A stretch of DNA of 64,000 nucleotides from Xiphydria camelus (taxonomy: Eukaryota > Arthropoda > Insecta > Hymenoptera > Xiphydriidae), in NCBI GenBank assembly GCA_963678675.1, contig OY783199.1, forward strand, positions 3,727,501 to 3,791,500, written 5' to 3'. The translations under genes were made by a program, and so were the position numbers. Shown here in pieces: positions 33,856-44,966 of this stretch. Position 1 is the first letter of the stretch. Each line of letters begins with the position of its first letter. The notes beneath the pieces were generated by a model. It was not told the origin of the DNA. It did no database searches and worked only from the letters and a program-made list of their open reading frames with translations.

Positions 33856-34565
33856 CAGGGTGAACCAGGTTAAACGTCATTATTTGATATGTGATAGAAC
33901 AACAAGAAAAAAGTACTTTCATAGCAAAATTTTTTTCAAAAATATTTCCTAACAAAGATACAGGTTGTCAGTTTCGAAAAAAAAAAATAGTTTTCTCATC
34001 ATAACTTTGACACCCTGTATCTTTGTTAGGAAACATTTTTGAAAAAAATTTTGTCATGAAAGTCTACTTTTTTCTTGTCGTTCTATCACATATCATAATA
34101 ATTAATGACGTTCAACCTAGCTTTGGCCTGCTCGCAACCCTATAAATTAAAATAAATATCTCAAAAACGAAGCCATAAATCAAAAATTTGCAAGGGTGTT
34201 TTTTTTCTCTAAATTAAACGGGGAATCCAACAATTTAATTTTCTTTGCAAAATATCCAGTGGCGCCGAAGATTGGGAGGGGGAAAGGGGTGTATCGGCCC
34301 CCAGTATCTACGCCACTGGAGAATTTCTTTAAATTATTTGATCATTACTTAGAGCTGTATTACATTAGTCTGTGTGCGAAATTTCATGGAAATCGATCAA
34401 GTAGTTTAGAAGTTATGATGAGAAAACCATTTTTTTTTTCGAAATTTTGAATCCCTGTATCTTTGTTAGGAAACATTTTTGAAACAAATTTTCTTATGAA
34501 AGTCTACTTTTTTCCTGTTGTTCTATCACATATAAAAAAAATGACGTTTAACCTGGTTCACCCTG
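33856..34565. mobile_element. Non-autonomous TA-flanked element V with a third end copy
   Basis: 710 bp between TA dinucleotides, with ends CAGGGTGAACCAGGTTAAAC and its mirror GTTTAACCTGGTTCACCCTG. The terminal arm is ~115 bases, including AACAAAGATACAGG and AAAAAGTA-ACTTTCAT. A third, inverted copy of the arm lies internally at 34012-34120. A separate internal pair, CCAGTGGCG / CGCCACTGG, lies at 34257 and 34310. Probably Tc1/mariner-like by target site only. Confidence 0.8.
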
Positions 34566-34567
34566 TA

Positions 34568-36639
34568 TTTTAGCGCGACGCGTGCAAGAGAGAAAGACGT
34601 GAATAGAGAGCGGGGAACGGGGTGCGTTTCGACGTGAAAAGGGGGGGGGGGGCGTGGCACTCTGCGCGATGGCTCGTGCATTCCCTTTTTCAATTCTCGC
34701 GGTTCTCTTTCTCCGTTTCCTTCGGTCTCCGCCGGCCTATCTCGGTTCTCCGTGTAATAAAGGCCATTAAGGGTCCGCTTAATTTTAAGGCTCTTGTGTG
34801 TTTACGACGCTCCGAACGGCCGGTTTAGGCCGACGGTATAACGTTTCAACGTTTCCTCGTAACTCGTGTCGTCATCGCTCGTCTCTGTTGATTTAGTTTC
34901 CGTTAGCCGGCGTTCTCCGCGCTCGGTATAGTTCTCTTCCTCGCATCGTCGATTTCATATTTCACTGCATTCTTCTCCCCCCGCGCGATCCGCTCGTTAT
35001 TAATTTGCGTTATTATTCGTCGGCGGGCTGTCAGGCTTCAGAAATAATTAAATAAGTAAACGACTTTCGTTATTAGTTTCTCGTCTCCCTCCCCCCCTCC
35101 CTCTCTCTCTCTCACTCTCTCTGTCGTTCTCGTATCTTGCATAGCGTGCAATCGCATATTCAGCTTTACTCCGAGAGAGGATATATTACTCAAGAGTAAA
35201 TAAATGCAATATCCTATTCGACTATCCGTATCTCTCTCTCTCTCTCTCTCTTTCTCTCTCCCTGCAATCCGCCATTGTACACGCGGGAAGGGGGATCATA
35301 CGTCATATCTACGCGCGAGATAAGCCCACGATCGTTTCGTCGGATCCTGATATTAAAAAACAATTTCTCCGAGAGCCGAGGAGAAACATGCCACGGGAGA
35401 CGAATCGTAAGACGGCCCTCCGGCTTCGGGCACCTGCTACCCACCTTCCGCGAATAAATCACGGGACGAGACTCTATCGTCGAGCGCATCTCCGATTCCC
35501 TCCTTCCCTCTCTTCCCCCGCAAGCGCGCACCTCTCTTTCGCCGCTCCGTTGGAAACGCCACCCCCGTTGCAGCACGCGTCTCGAGTTTACCGTCGGGAA
35601 ATGTGTGAGCACGCGGCATCGCGAATCACTCGTACCGCGCGATTCGCACTTACACCGGTGAGGGAATAGGATTATACTGGTGTCCCCTCCCTCTCCTCCG
35701 TCACCCGGAAGATATATTCAACTCGGCTCTGCGTTCGCGTCGTTAATTATGATCCGGCATCTCGTGACAACCGGCAAACAAGCGACGCCGAAAGCGAGGG
35801 TCAGCTTTAGACGCGTTTGCCTCGTAACCTACGAACTTTTCGGCGAATTGCCGACGAGCTTTTTTGAAGGCTACGATCAGATCTACAAAAAAGTATTACG
35901 GCAGTACACGCGAAAAGCTCTCGCAGAGGCAGATAATCGCGATCGAATTGAGTACTACCATTTCGACGCTATCAACGACCGTTCCATTTCAACGGCCCAA
36001 TTTTTATTCGCAATTAGAGCAGCGAAGGGGGATCCTTTAATACGTCGGCTTAACCGGCAGCGCTCTAAACGACTCACACATCGACCTCGCAATTATTTCC
36101 CGGTACCGCCGACCCACGCCACGAAGCCGCGGAATGTAAAAAGAGGCACGGCGAGAGATATAACGAGAGGGAGACCGCGGTACTGCGGCACTTGGATGCC
36201 CTCCCAGCCTCTCCCTCCTCCCTGGTCTACGATATAATATATATTACGACTCGTCTCGCCGGAAACGGACAATTTAAAGCACGGCGCCGGGCCGTAACCG
36301 CCGCGTTAGTCGCCAGATGCGCCAGAAGAGCCACGGCAGTCATCGGCTAGACCGCCGCGTCGTCTCTCGGAGGGTGCCGCAGGGGCGACCGAGGGGTTAA
36401 AGGCTCGATAACCGGCCCGGGGTGTGCCGTTAACCAGATGGTTCCGCGGAAATCTGCGAATGACGTATGAACGGGACAGGGCGTAATTCCGGCGCCGTGT
36501 AAATCACGCCTTCGCATCTCCCGGGGGTTATGAGACCCCGTAAAGAGCACCGGTCTTCGCGCCCACCGCCGCCGTTCCGCCTGTACTTCCGGCGTCGACG
36601 GCGGTGTATACCTCCTCGCGAGCATCGCGTTTGAAATAC
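34568..36639. other. Non-coding stretch with homopolymer and microsatellites
   Basis: Holds a 12-base G run at 34641-34652 and (CT)n runs at 35098-35121 and 35230-35260. CpG-rich from 35270. A frame at 35680-36237 (185 codons) reads somewhat protein-like around residues 40-115, but I recognise no family, and it starts and ends in low-complexity sequence. No gene is called. Confidence 0.45.
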
Positions 36640-37480
36640 GTCCTGAGCAGAAATGTCATCGGAGACTTCTGCTGATGGTCCTGAAACGGATGAGATTTGC
36701 TGCGAGGTTCCGTAATACAAAGATTTATGATCAGATTTGGATGCTATTCTGATCGGTAAAATTGTGTCACGTTGAAGTCAGTTATAACTGAGCAAAATCT
36801 GGTCAGATGACTGTACTGAGAGAAATTTATGGGTCCGACAGCAATAAGTATAGCTTATAATAAAGTATAGTAACGTTGAGTAGAACTTATTCTTATATTA
36901 ATAAACTACTGGACCATTTGCACGCGCAAGCGCGCGCTTAAAACATATTTCACAACGACATTTACTTCAACACTCATTTTATCAAATTGAATTTCCCCGC
37001 TTTAACTATCGAATACTATATCGATATCGATTATCAACTAACCAATGGTGATAGGTGACCATGACTTTCGATTATATCGTGCTGGATTTTATTCGATAGG
37101 ACTAGTATTACCATGCAATCTATAAAATTTCTCTCAGTGTAAGATTGAATTCCGATCAGAATTTCCGATCCGAAGGTGATCGGATTTGGATCAGATATAA
37201 TCTCAATTGAAATTCCAAATCTGATCCTTGTCTGGTGATTCGGATAACATTCTGGTCAGAAATTCTGAACCGAAGCTTATCAGATTCGGATCACGAGGCC
37301 TAGTTTTATCACAATATCGAGATCCGATCCAGATTACAAATCGCGTTACATTTCAGATCCGTTCTGATCAGACATCCGGATCTGTATTCCACGGAATCTG
37401 TTCAGGATCTGATTCGGATCTGATAGAAATTTCTACTCGCGGGATACCCCTACTATATCGCAAGCGCCCTCCCGTTTACG
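36640..37480. repeat. Degenerate GATC/TCTGAT-rich repeat region
   Basis: Imperfect repeats of words such as GATCAGA, TCTGATC, GGATC and TTCGGATC recur every ~15-40 bases on both strands from 36640 to 37480. The run is interrupted by element E at 36814-37139 and resumes directly after it. There is no fixed period, so it looks like an old, scrambled simple array. Confidence 0.5.
36814..37139. mobile_element. MITE family E, copy 1
   Basis: 326 bp. Left end TACTGAGAGAAATTTATG; right end ATAAAATTTCTCTCAGTG before TA. It shares its ends and a TATAGACTG/CAGTCTATA-type subterminal stretch with the E copy at 50431-50918. Inserted into the GATC-rich region. Confidence 0.7.
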
Positions 37481-37745
37481 GTATTCGATGAACATATATT
37501 CTTTGATATTACGACGCACATGTGCACATGCGATCCAGTGCGCATAGCATATACAGGCAGATTGGATATTTAAATTTATTTTCCGCATCACGTGAAATTC
37601 AATCCTCGCGATGATAAAATCGACTTCGCGAGTCTAACAAAGATTAAAAAGATCCTCCGCGAGACATGGCATAAAATATCGGCAATGTGCGTCACACGGG
37701 ATGATTTAACGGTTCGTAACTCTGAATTAAAATTTGTCTCGGTTA

Positions 37746-37969
37746 TTAGGGTAAAAGTGGGATAGACGCCGCGGTTGAGGAGCAAGTTCAAAATCGATTA
37801 TCTCGAAATCGATTGCAGGTATCGAAGAAAAGTTTAGATAAAAAGTGTTTATCTATATTTTCACTGTAAAAAAGTTGCTACGCATTTTTCACATATCTCC
37901 ACTGCGTTTCGAGATAATCCAGTTCAAAGTTAAACAGAGACTGCGGCATCTGTCCCACTTTTACTCTAA
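37746..37969 (-). mobile_element. MITE family G, copy 2
   Basis: 224 bp. Left end TTAGGGTAAAAGTGGGATAG; reversed right end TTAGAGTAAAAGTGGGACAG. Both are followed by CGCC/TGCC, GCGG or GCAG and a GATTATCTCGAAA block, so the inverted repeat is ~60 bases or more. The family also occurs at 32667-32890. Confidence 0.8.
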
Positions 37970-38111
37970 CCCTTCGAGTCCCAAGCAGCGCGATCGCGCT
38001 CTTCAGATTTTGCGTCGAAAAATCCCAATACATTTCGAGCACCAAGCGCTACCGCGCTCTTCGGTCTTTTTCGACCATGTTTTTCCAATGACCCCTGGGA
38101 CTCAAACGGCG
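37970..38111. repeat. Short inverted and direct repeat block (X)
   Basis: Begins CCCTTCGAGTCCCA and ends TGGGACTCAAACGG, a ~13-base inverted pair. Inside, a ~60-base unit containing GCGCTCTTC and TTTTGCGTCGAAAAA repeats once with divergence (37974 and 38032). It abuts G copy 2 directly and may be a separate small element. Confidence 0.5.
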
Positions 38112-38872
38112 AAAAACTGCAGATTTTTAGTAAAACGCCAGCAGTACCGAATCATTCATACGTACGTCAATTCGGAGCAGGTACTCCGAGACCCATCGAC
38201 GCGCCTCTCCCATTATTCATCCTGCAGGATTTGACGCGAAAAAAAAGGAATCAACAAGCTTCGCACATCCGATCACTCTCCTCACGCACTCGAGCGAGCG
38301 GCGTAAAATGCGTCGCGAGAGAAAACAGCGCGCATACATCCGCCGCGCGTCAACCGAAGACCTTCGCGGTCGTCCGCCGGGAGGATGCACATTTTGAATA
38401 CCGTTGTACCTCCATTTTCCGATCGTTGAAATGGGATTGCGCGAGCGGTGCTCTCGGTTCCCTCGCGGCTGGAGCGAAATCAATGATACGGAGGATTCAG
38501 CCAACGGGTACTGTCTCTCCCTCTCCCTCTCTACCTTGTTCTCTCTCATTCACCCCCTCGCCCTATATACCGCCGATGCAATGTCGGGCGAGAGACGGCG
38601 AGATGAGAGAGGGTGGCTCTCGCTATTCTCGGCGAACTTTAGCCGTGACCGACGCGGCTATAGGTTGTCGCTGACCGAGCGCGAAGAGCACGAGGAACTA
38701 TGTATATCGTCGGCCTTGCAATTTTCCGCGTCATAGGCTCGCGAGGACGCGGAGGTCCTCTGCGCGAATCCCTTTCCACTCCGCCCCCCTGACGTATATT
38801 TACGCGATGTTCTCCGCCGCGCGGAAGGGACGCGTGGCGCGGGGCGATAAAAATTGCCTATCGGGAATGTCG
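38112..38872. other. Non-coding stretch
   Basis: CpG-rich unique sequence with a CTCTCC-rich run near 38510-38545. Frames of 108-147 codons occur on both strands and overlap. Nothing recognised. Confidence 0.5.
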
Positions 38873-39173
38873 CGTGCTCCAGAAGAAAAATGATTTTACA
38901 GTCTTGACACAAAACCAGGTTTTGCTGCGAACTTTTGGCTATCGTGAGAAAAATATCATCCGTGAGTGCGAAAGGTATGTCCAATGGTAATTCAAATATT
39001 TGCCGAGAGAGCAGACATTTTTACCGAAAACAATTTCACTGTGATTGGCGGTTATATTTGATGTCATTGAACGTATCTCTCGCTGTCACGGTTAGTAATT
39101 TTTTCATTACTGCAAAAAGTTTTCAACGAGACTCAGTTTTGCCAGGACTGCAAAAGCAGTTTTTCCGTGCACG
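38873..39173. mobile_element. Diverged inverted-repeat element R
   Basis: About 300 bp. CGTGCTCCAGAAGAAAAATG near 38873 and the reversed right end CGTGCACGGAAAAACTGC pair, continuing over ~100 bases with many mismatches (CAGTCTTGACA / CAGTCCTGGCA, GAGATACGTTCAATG / AAAGGTATGTCCAATG). The ends resemble the CACGGAAAA group. It abuts B copy 4. Confidence 0.55.
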
Positions 39174-39607
39174 CGCTGAGATAAATAATTAGGTTTAAAT
39201 GACAAAATGGATCTAGTTAAACGCGTTTAGTTATTCTAACCAAATGTTTAATTATTCCAACCAAACGTTTATTTATTCTAATCAAATGTTTAATTGATCT
39301 AACCAAAAAGTGATCAGCTTAACCAGATACACGGAGAAAATTGAATAGTACCTAACGATTAACTGCCAACATATAATAATAAATAAGCGAAAGCTTCGGC
39401 AATATCGTACCATTCGAATAATAATGATTGCTATTCTGCAAATTATTACACGATATCGTCGAAGCTCTCGCATATTTACTATTCTGGCTGGTAATCGTTA
39501 CTATTCAAATTTCTCCGGGTAGACGGAGAGGCTCCATATTTCACTAAACCGTTTGGTCATCGTCTCCAGGATTTTGAGTAACCCTAGAAGGTTATTGATG
39601 AGTCAAA
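39174..39607 (+). mobile_element. MITE family B, copy 4, interrupted by Q
   Basis: Left end CGCTGAGATAAATAATTAGG. The interior has AAACGCGTTTAGTTATTC and repeated AACCAAA motifs, then is split at a TA by element Q (39330-39519). It resumes as GGCTCCATATTTCACTAAAC and GTCATCGTCTCCAGGATTTT. The right end is decayed. Confidence 0.8.
39330..39519. mobile_element. Hairpin MITE Q, nested in B
   Basis: 190 bp between TA dinucleotides at 39328-39329 and 39520-39521. The two halves mirror each other for ~90 bases: ends CACGGAGAAAATTGAATAG and (reversed) CCCGGAGAAATTTGAATAG, then AACGATTA, GCGAAAGCTTCG and AATATCGT blocks. Nearly the whole element is one imperfect palindrome. Confidence 0.85.
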
Positions 39608-40132
39608 TTTACTCACAAAGTCTGTGTCAGTGAATGGGCGAAATGTTCACGATATCCTGCCGGGGTTAAATTGAACGAGTTATTTTACTCCGCACCCGTC
39701 CGGCTTCGTCGAAATGAAAGGAAAGCGCACCCGTGCTCGGCTCCTGTATCTCCCCCCTCCGTCTGTGTCTCAGTTCTCTCTCTTTTTTATCGAAGGATGC
39801 TAATCCGATTCCGCCTCTCGTCGCTCCCTGCGGCTTTTCTTCCTTCCGCTCCGCGGGACACGTTCGGCGAATGTAAACTCCGTTGCTAATAAACGTGTAT
39901 AACCAACCGTACCGACGGGCGGAGAAGAGATTCCATCTCGAGACGCTTAGGAGCCGTCTTGGCATTTCCGCGGTCCGCGCCGTGTTTCTTCGGCCAATTG
40001 AATTTTCTGTATACAGTCGCGTCTCGGCCTCGGTGGCTTTGCGGGGTGAGCCCCGTTCGCGCACCGTGCGGCTCCGGTGAAATTTGCTCGACTTTTCTGG
40101 CGCGGACCACTGACTCGGGATATGATGGGGTG
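39608..40132. other. Non-coding stretch
   Basis: CpG-rich unique sequence with overlapping open frames on both strands. Nothing recognised. Confidence 0.5.
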
Positions 40133-40355
40133 CACTGAGAACAAAATTTGCTTGGTCGAAATAAATGTCTTTTTGGAGGCACTTGAAAGCACGTTTGTTC
40201 GATTCGAATGTGGAGAGCGATTTAATTCAAATAATATATATAAATCAGGAATATTTATTTACGTCCATTCAATATTCATTCTACCCGAGTTAATAATACT
40301 CTAGGGACTATTATGAAACACGTTTATTTTGACGAAGCAACATTTTTTCTCAGTT
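40133..40355. mobile_element. MITE S, CACTGAG ends
   Basis: 223 bp flanked by TG on both sides. Left end CACTGAGAACAAAATTTGCT; reversed right end AACTGAGAAAAAATGTTGCT. Both continue as TCG-CAAATAAA. No second copy was noticed in this window. Confidence 0.7.
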
Positions 40356-40514
40356 TGAGAAGTAAAGAATTGAAAGCACGTTTTTGTCGTGAAAAGTAGC
40401 GGCTTATGTTTATTGTATCATGCTCGCACGGCTTATAAGCTATAGCTTGATGAGGATTATTGCGCAATGCGTCAAGTATCTCTATCCGATCGGTTTAATC
40501 GCCCCTATCCGATA

Positions 40515-40947
40515 CACCGAGGGAATTATAATAGCTAATGCCAAAATATATAAATATATGAGGAGCACAGTTCCAAAACTCGTTTAGTCCATTCGCAGTT
40601 TGTCCTATAATTGCTAATAGTTTAGCGATTATAAGACAAACTGCGAATGGACTAAATGAGTTTTGGAACTGGGCTCCTCATATATTCCTTGAACCAAAAA
40701 TATTACAACCTTAAACATTTTTAGGAATGTAGATTCTTGGTTGAAGAATTCACGTTTTTGATTCAAGAATATTTCCGTTGAGACGAGAAATTCTTTCTGC
40801 GTGGAAAAAAAAACAATCACTCATGCTTATCAAGTATTTTCTTATACAAAAAAAAAACGATGGCTTGATCCCGTAATTAAATACGTCAATGTCTTTGTGA
40901 TCGAAGAAAACATTTTTCTCGCACCAGCAATTATGTTTCTCTCAGCG
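40515..40947 (+). mobile_element. MITE family D, interrupted by a palindrome
   Basis: Starts CACCGAGGGAATTATAATAG after TA and ends AATTATGTTTCTCTCAGCG before TA. The right two-thirds matches D at 13383-14146 (GATTCTTGGTTGAAGAATTC, CTTTCTGCGTGG, GGCTTGATCCCGTAATT). A 132-bp palindrome at 40554-40685 interrupts the left third. Confidence 0.85.
40554..40685. mobile_element. Near-perfect 132-bp palindrome nested in D
   Basis: The left arm from ATATATGAGGAGC to TATAATTGCTAA (40554-40617) mirrors the right arm (40622-40685) with only four mismatches in the GC-containing ~58 bases and a four-base loop. The high identity between arms implies a recent origin or arm-to-arm conversion. The flanking ATATAT is itself palindromic, so the target duplication cannot be defined. 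Confidence 0.85.
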
Positions 40948-43447
40948 TATACCTACATAAATACCTCTTTTATTTCTCCCAATCGCGTACATACTCTCCG
41001 CATTATTCGCAGCCTCCACGGCCCTCTTTGTCCTCGTCATACCCCCCTCCACGCGCTCATCGCGCAAATCAACCATCTGCTTCCTAATTACTCGCGCGCC
41101 CCGTCAACCGAGCGCGCCGCCGCTTACGTCGTTAAACACCACGCGAGAGCGTCATAAATGCAATCGCGCGTCGCCGCACAATGCGCCAACTCGAATATCA
41201 ATCGAGTAGAGCCGTAACAGTTTCCTCTCGCCTCTTTCTTCGGCGTCGGCGAGAATAAGCCATTCCGAGCGTTTCGCGCACCTGCGAGCACCCCTATACG
41301 TATGCCCACCCCTCGTACGTTTCCATCGCGCGCGCGCGCGCGCACATATATACCGTAGCGGCGTTACGACAGACGGCCGACGCCGAGGCGGTCGCTCTTC
41401 AAATATGCAGCCCCGTTTAGCGCGGCGACGCCTCGACATAAAGAACGATCTCGCAACGATTTCTCGCGCCCGACCACCGCCGCAACGGCTGGCTCCGCAC
41501 CGTTAATTACTACTCTCGACGCCCGAGGGGTTGGTCCGGGCGTCGAGAGAATCGGCCGGGCGACTCTCACCCCTTTCTCGCGTTCGATCGTTCATAGAAA
41601 CTGAAATGGTGTGGCGACTACTCTCGAGTGCGACGGACGAAATTCGCCCGGTGCGCGGAGAGAACCTCTTGAGTAATTATTGTGAGTGAGAGAGGAAGGA
41701 AGCATTGTCGCCGGGGCGTCAGAGGCGACTGCTCCGTATACCGAGGCACCTTGGCGTCGGCCTCGTTGGCCCTCGACAATCCCTGAAATTGCGCTATCCG
41801 CCGGCTATGTCCGGCTTACGTGCCTCCGTGTAAACGGGTCGTGCGTGAAGCGTGGGTGTACAGGGTGCGTCGTTCTGAGGCCTGAGGCATTCGAAGCGTT
41901 CTAGATTTATGCGAGTTTTATTCGAGCTCAATGTGGTAGTTGATTGATTTTTGTTGCTGATGATTCAACAAATTTGGACAAAATTGTTTACCCCGTATTT
42001 TTTTTCATTTTTCATCTTCAGCCTCATTTAAGACTAACTAGACGACAGACGATTTTACAAGGGTTTTTGGTAGTTGGATTGACGGTTGGCAGTAACAATT
42101 GTCATTATTGGTCAACGACACTAGTTAAAATTTAGCATTGACAATTCGGAGGCCTGAGAGTACCAACAATTCACCTATTTACTTTTGGCACACCTCTAAT
42201 TTGGAATAATTACTTCGATAAAAAGCATCGCGTGGACTTGAAATCTTTCACTTCGGCGAACCAACCACGCGATCGCTGGTTACGTTCTCCGTTATCCTTT
42301 CGCGATTATACCCCACAAAAAGACGAAACACATCCCTTCCGCACATTTCTAAGCTGCCTGAGCGTCGGAAACAATCGTAACTGCATTCCCAGGCTAAAAC
42401 CGCTCCGAGATTGCTCTGCCTATACGACGCGATAAATCTCTCCATTCGTCGATTCGAACGTTCCATTTTGAGGACCGCTTACAGGACGGATACGTGATAT
42501 AGATATAGATATACATAGGCCGGATAGGCGGATGCGAAAAGCGAGAAGGGCGAGCCGAGTGCAGAGGGAGAGAAGCACCTTCGACGACGTTCTCTACACG
42601 CGAGTCGCAAAGGCCGTGGGCTGAGACGTTATCGAATAACCGGGGAAGGAAGGAAGGGTTGGTAGAGAGAGAGAGAAAGGTGATAGAGAGATTTCGTCCG
42701 GATCCCGTGTACGAGATTGAGAGATCTCTCGACCGAGAACCGACCGTGCTTCCACCTCTATCCCGGTCCTCCCTCGCAGCCCGATGCCGCGCGCGCGGCG
42801 CCCTCTCGCGCGTTCCATCCTCCCTGCGGCCTGTACTACCGCACGAAAGGAAAGACGAAGCGGCGGCAGGGGCAGGTCGGCCGAGGAGGACGGGGGATGG
42901 ATCCCGAGATGGCGAATAACCGTAGTTCGCTCGAGAAAGGTTCACCGCCGAAGAAGACGACGGTCATAGACCCGCGAAGGGACCCTTTAACGTTCGCCTA
43001 TACCGCCCCCTCATCCCACCCCCTCGTTCTCCCACGATTCTGTGTACACGGGACCACGGACGGGTTTGACGGACAGTCGGGGAAGACCTTGTTATACGAG
43101 GGACCATCGCGTGGGACACCCATTTCCGGCTTCTTCGCGGTGTGTGTGCGAGGGTGCGCGCGCCGGCGAGGACCACGCGCGGGGGAGTCCTTCCGGTTTC
43201 GGCGCGATCTGTATGTATCTCTCGTATACGTTTCAATCGTCGCGGACTGTAAATAAATTTCACGGGTTACGCGTGGAATTGATCGTGGGGGTTGTTTTTC
43301 TTTTGGGCGGAGCCGTCCGTTAGGTGATTCGTAGAGGGAGGCTCGATTATTGATCGTGGAATTTTCTTTTGGCGCCTTTAGTTTTGTATACATTCAAATT
43401 TTAGACGGGGTTCGATCATTTATTCACGGTCTTCATTAAAATATCAA
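40948..43447. other. Non-coding stretch, mostly CpG-rich
   Basis: Positions 41000-41900 and 42450-43400 are CpG-rich; 41900-42230 is AT-richer and contains the short block shared with 24728-24772. Overlapping frames of up to 183 codons on both strands lack domains. The hairpin at 41513-41549 is listed separately. Confidence 0.5.
41513..41549. repeat. Perfect 13-bp stem-loop
   Basis: CTCTCGACGCCCG and CGGGCGTCGAGAG form a perfect stem around an 11-base loop (AGGGGTTGGTC). It is GC-rich and very stable on paper. No T-run follows and the context is eukaryotic, so I do not call a terminator. Confidence 0.7.
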
Positions 43448-43687
43448 CAAAAATGTATTAACAGTTGACAAAATGTAATTTCAAATACGGCAAAATAAAT
43501 ATTTCTTTAAGATAAGAAGATATATGTTAATCATTCAAATGTTTATTCAAATGATTTCTTCAAAGGATTCGATTGTGCCAAATAAATATCGTAATAGTTA
43601 ACGAATATTTACTTGGCCCGATAAAATGTTTATTTCGCCATATTCAAAGAAACATTTATTAACAACAAATAAACTGTTTTCTCGGTG
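43448..43687 (-). mobile_element. MITE family A, copy 7
   Basis: Right end AAACTGTTTTCTCGGTG. The body matches copies 6, 8 and 9 in reverse orientation (AATTTCAAATACGGCAAAAT, TTGTGCCAAATAAATATCGT, TTTCGCCATATTCAAAG). The left terminus is altered (AAAATATCAACAAAAATG), so the left end is partly lost or mutated. Confidence 0.8.
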
Positions 43688-44966
43688 AATGAAAGTAGAA
43701 ATAGCTGTACCAGGAGCTTTGAGTATTCCGAATTGGTTCGCGTTGGAATTAATCGAAAACTTTTCGAAAGTTGGTCGATTGGATTGCACCTATTACAACA
43801 GTACATCGGACTTTGCATCGCGATTCGGCGCCGGTGTTCTTTTTTCAGTCGGGAGACTCGGGGGAAAGCAGACGGACGCACTTCTATATCGAGTATCAAT
43901 TTCAATATTGAAAGCATTTCCGTATGGAAACTCGCAGCGAAACTGCGAAAAGCCGGGCCCATTAAATTTGGCTCTTCCGATTTTTCTCGCTCGCCTTTCC
44001 GACAAAAACGGGTCGGAATGACGGACGTCAGACTGGCGATAATCTGTTGCGCGCCGCGGGCGATAGCGACGCATTATCGAACGAGCAAACGGTGACCTAC
44101 ATATATACGAGGTGGGATACCTGTATCGCGCCGAGGCCCTTCTCGCTCTCCGTCGTCGCCGCGACGCGCGTTCCTCCCACCGACGAAGATAGGCACTCGT
44201 TTCCCTCTTGACGCCGCCGGCGGCGCACGAAATCAGAATTCAGAGGGCGGGATAAAAAAGAGAAGATAGAGCGACCGAGAGAGGGAAAGGAACGCTTATA
44301 TAAGCGCGCTCGTGGCGGCGGCCCTCTCCGCTTCCCCTGTACACATCTACGTAACGGTATACCTGCTTGCTCGCTCGCTCGCGCGCGCGCGCACACCTAC
44401 CTATGTATAGGAAATGTACGATCTGGCCCACTGGCTGTATGTTTTACGCCCGGTGCCCGTGGCCTCTCGCGTGATTTATTGCCCTACGTAGAGCTATACG
44501 TAAATGTATACTCGCTCTCCTCCACGCGCACCCTCAACCCCGCCGCCGCTGCTGAGATTTTGCCCTGCGAAAAACGGGTGCGGGTGGGGCGGTGCGACGG
44601 CGGGCGCAGGGGGTGAGTTGCGGAGAGGAGGGACGGACTGACGCTTGGAAGGGGGGGTACGCGCTGCGCTACGTGCGAGAGAGAGAGTTCCGCGTAAAAG
44701 TCTGATACGTCGATACGACAGTGAAGCTCTGTCCTTCCTCCCCTGTCGTTCTCTTTGCTTTGCTTCCGAAGTCGCGAGATGACTGATCCAATTTCTCGGA
44801 CGGCGGACCTTTCTCCGTATCGCGATACGATCGCCTTTGACAGGTTCCTCATCGGCGAGTCGAGGGAATCGTCTCGGCGGTTTCCCGGGAAATGGGAAAT
44901 CGGGTATTCTTGTGCCGCGGCTGAGGGCGGATAAAGTTTCCGGGCGTCGTTTTAAGCGGTTTTTTT
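43688..44966. other. Non-coding stretch
   Basis: Mixed then CpG-rich sequence. Three overlapping frames of 90-136 codons near 43685-44095 on both strands have no recognisable domain. An alternating CG run lies near 44381-44393. No gene recognised. Confidence 0.5.

Noticed and set aside
34641..34652. G12 run as a G-quadruplex element
   Set aside because: It is a single homopolymer without spaced G-blocks; slippage or an assembly artefact is the simpler explanation.
35680..36237. 185-codon open frame with a somewhat protein-like middle
   Set aside because: No family is recognised, its ends are low-complexity, and there is no splice, promoter or homology support by eye. A database search would decide; a hit to a known insect protein over residues 40-115 would revive it.
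41513..41549. Hairpin as a rho-independent terminator
   Set aside because: No T-run follows the stem and the context is eukaryotic.
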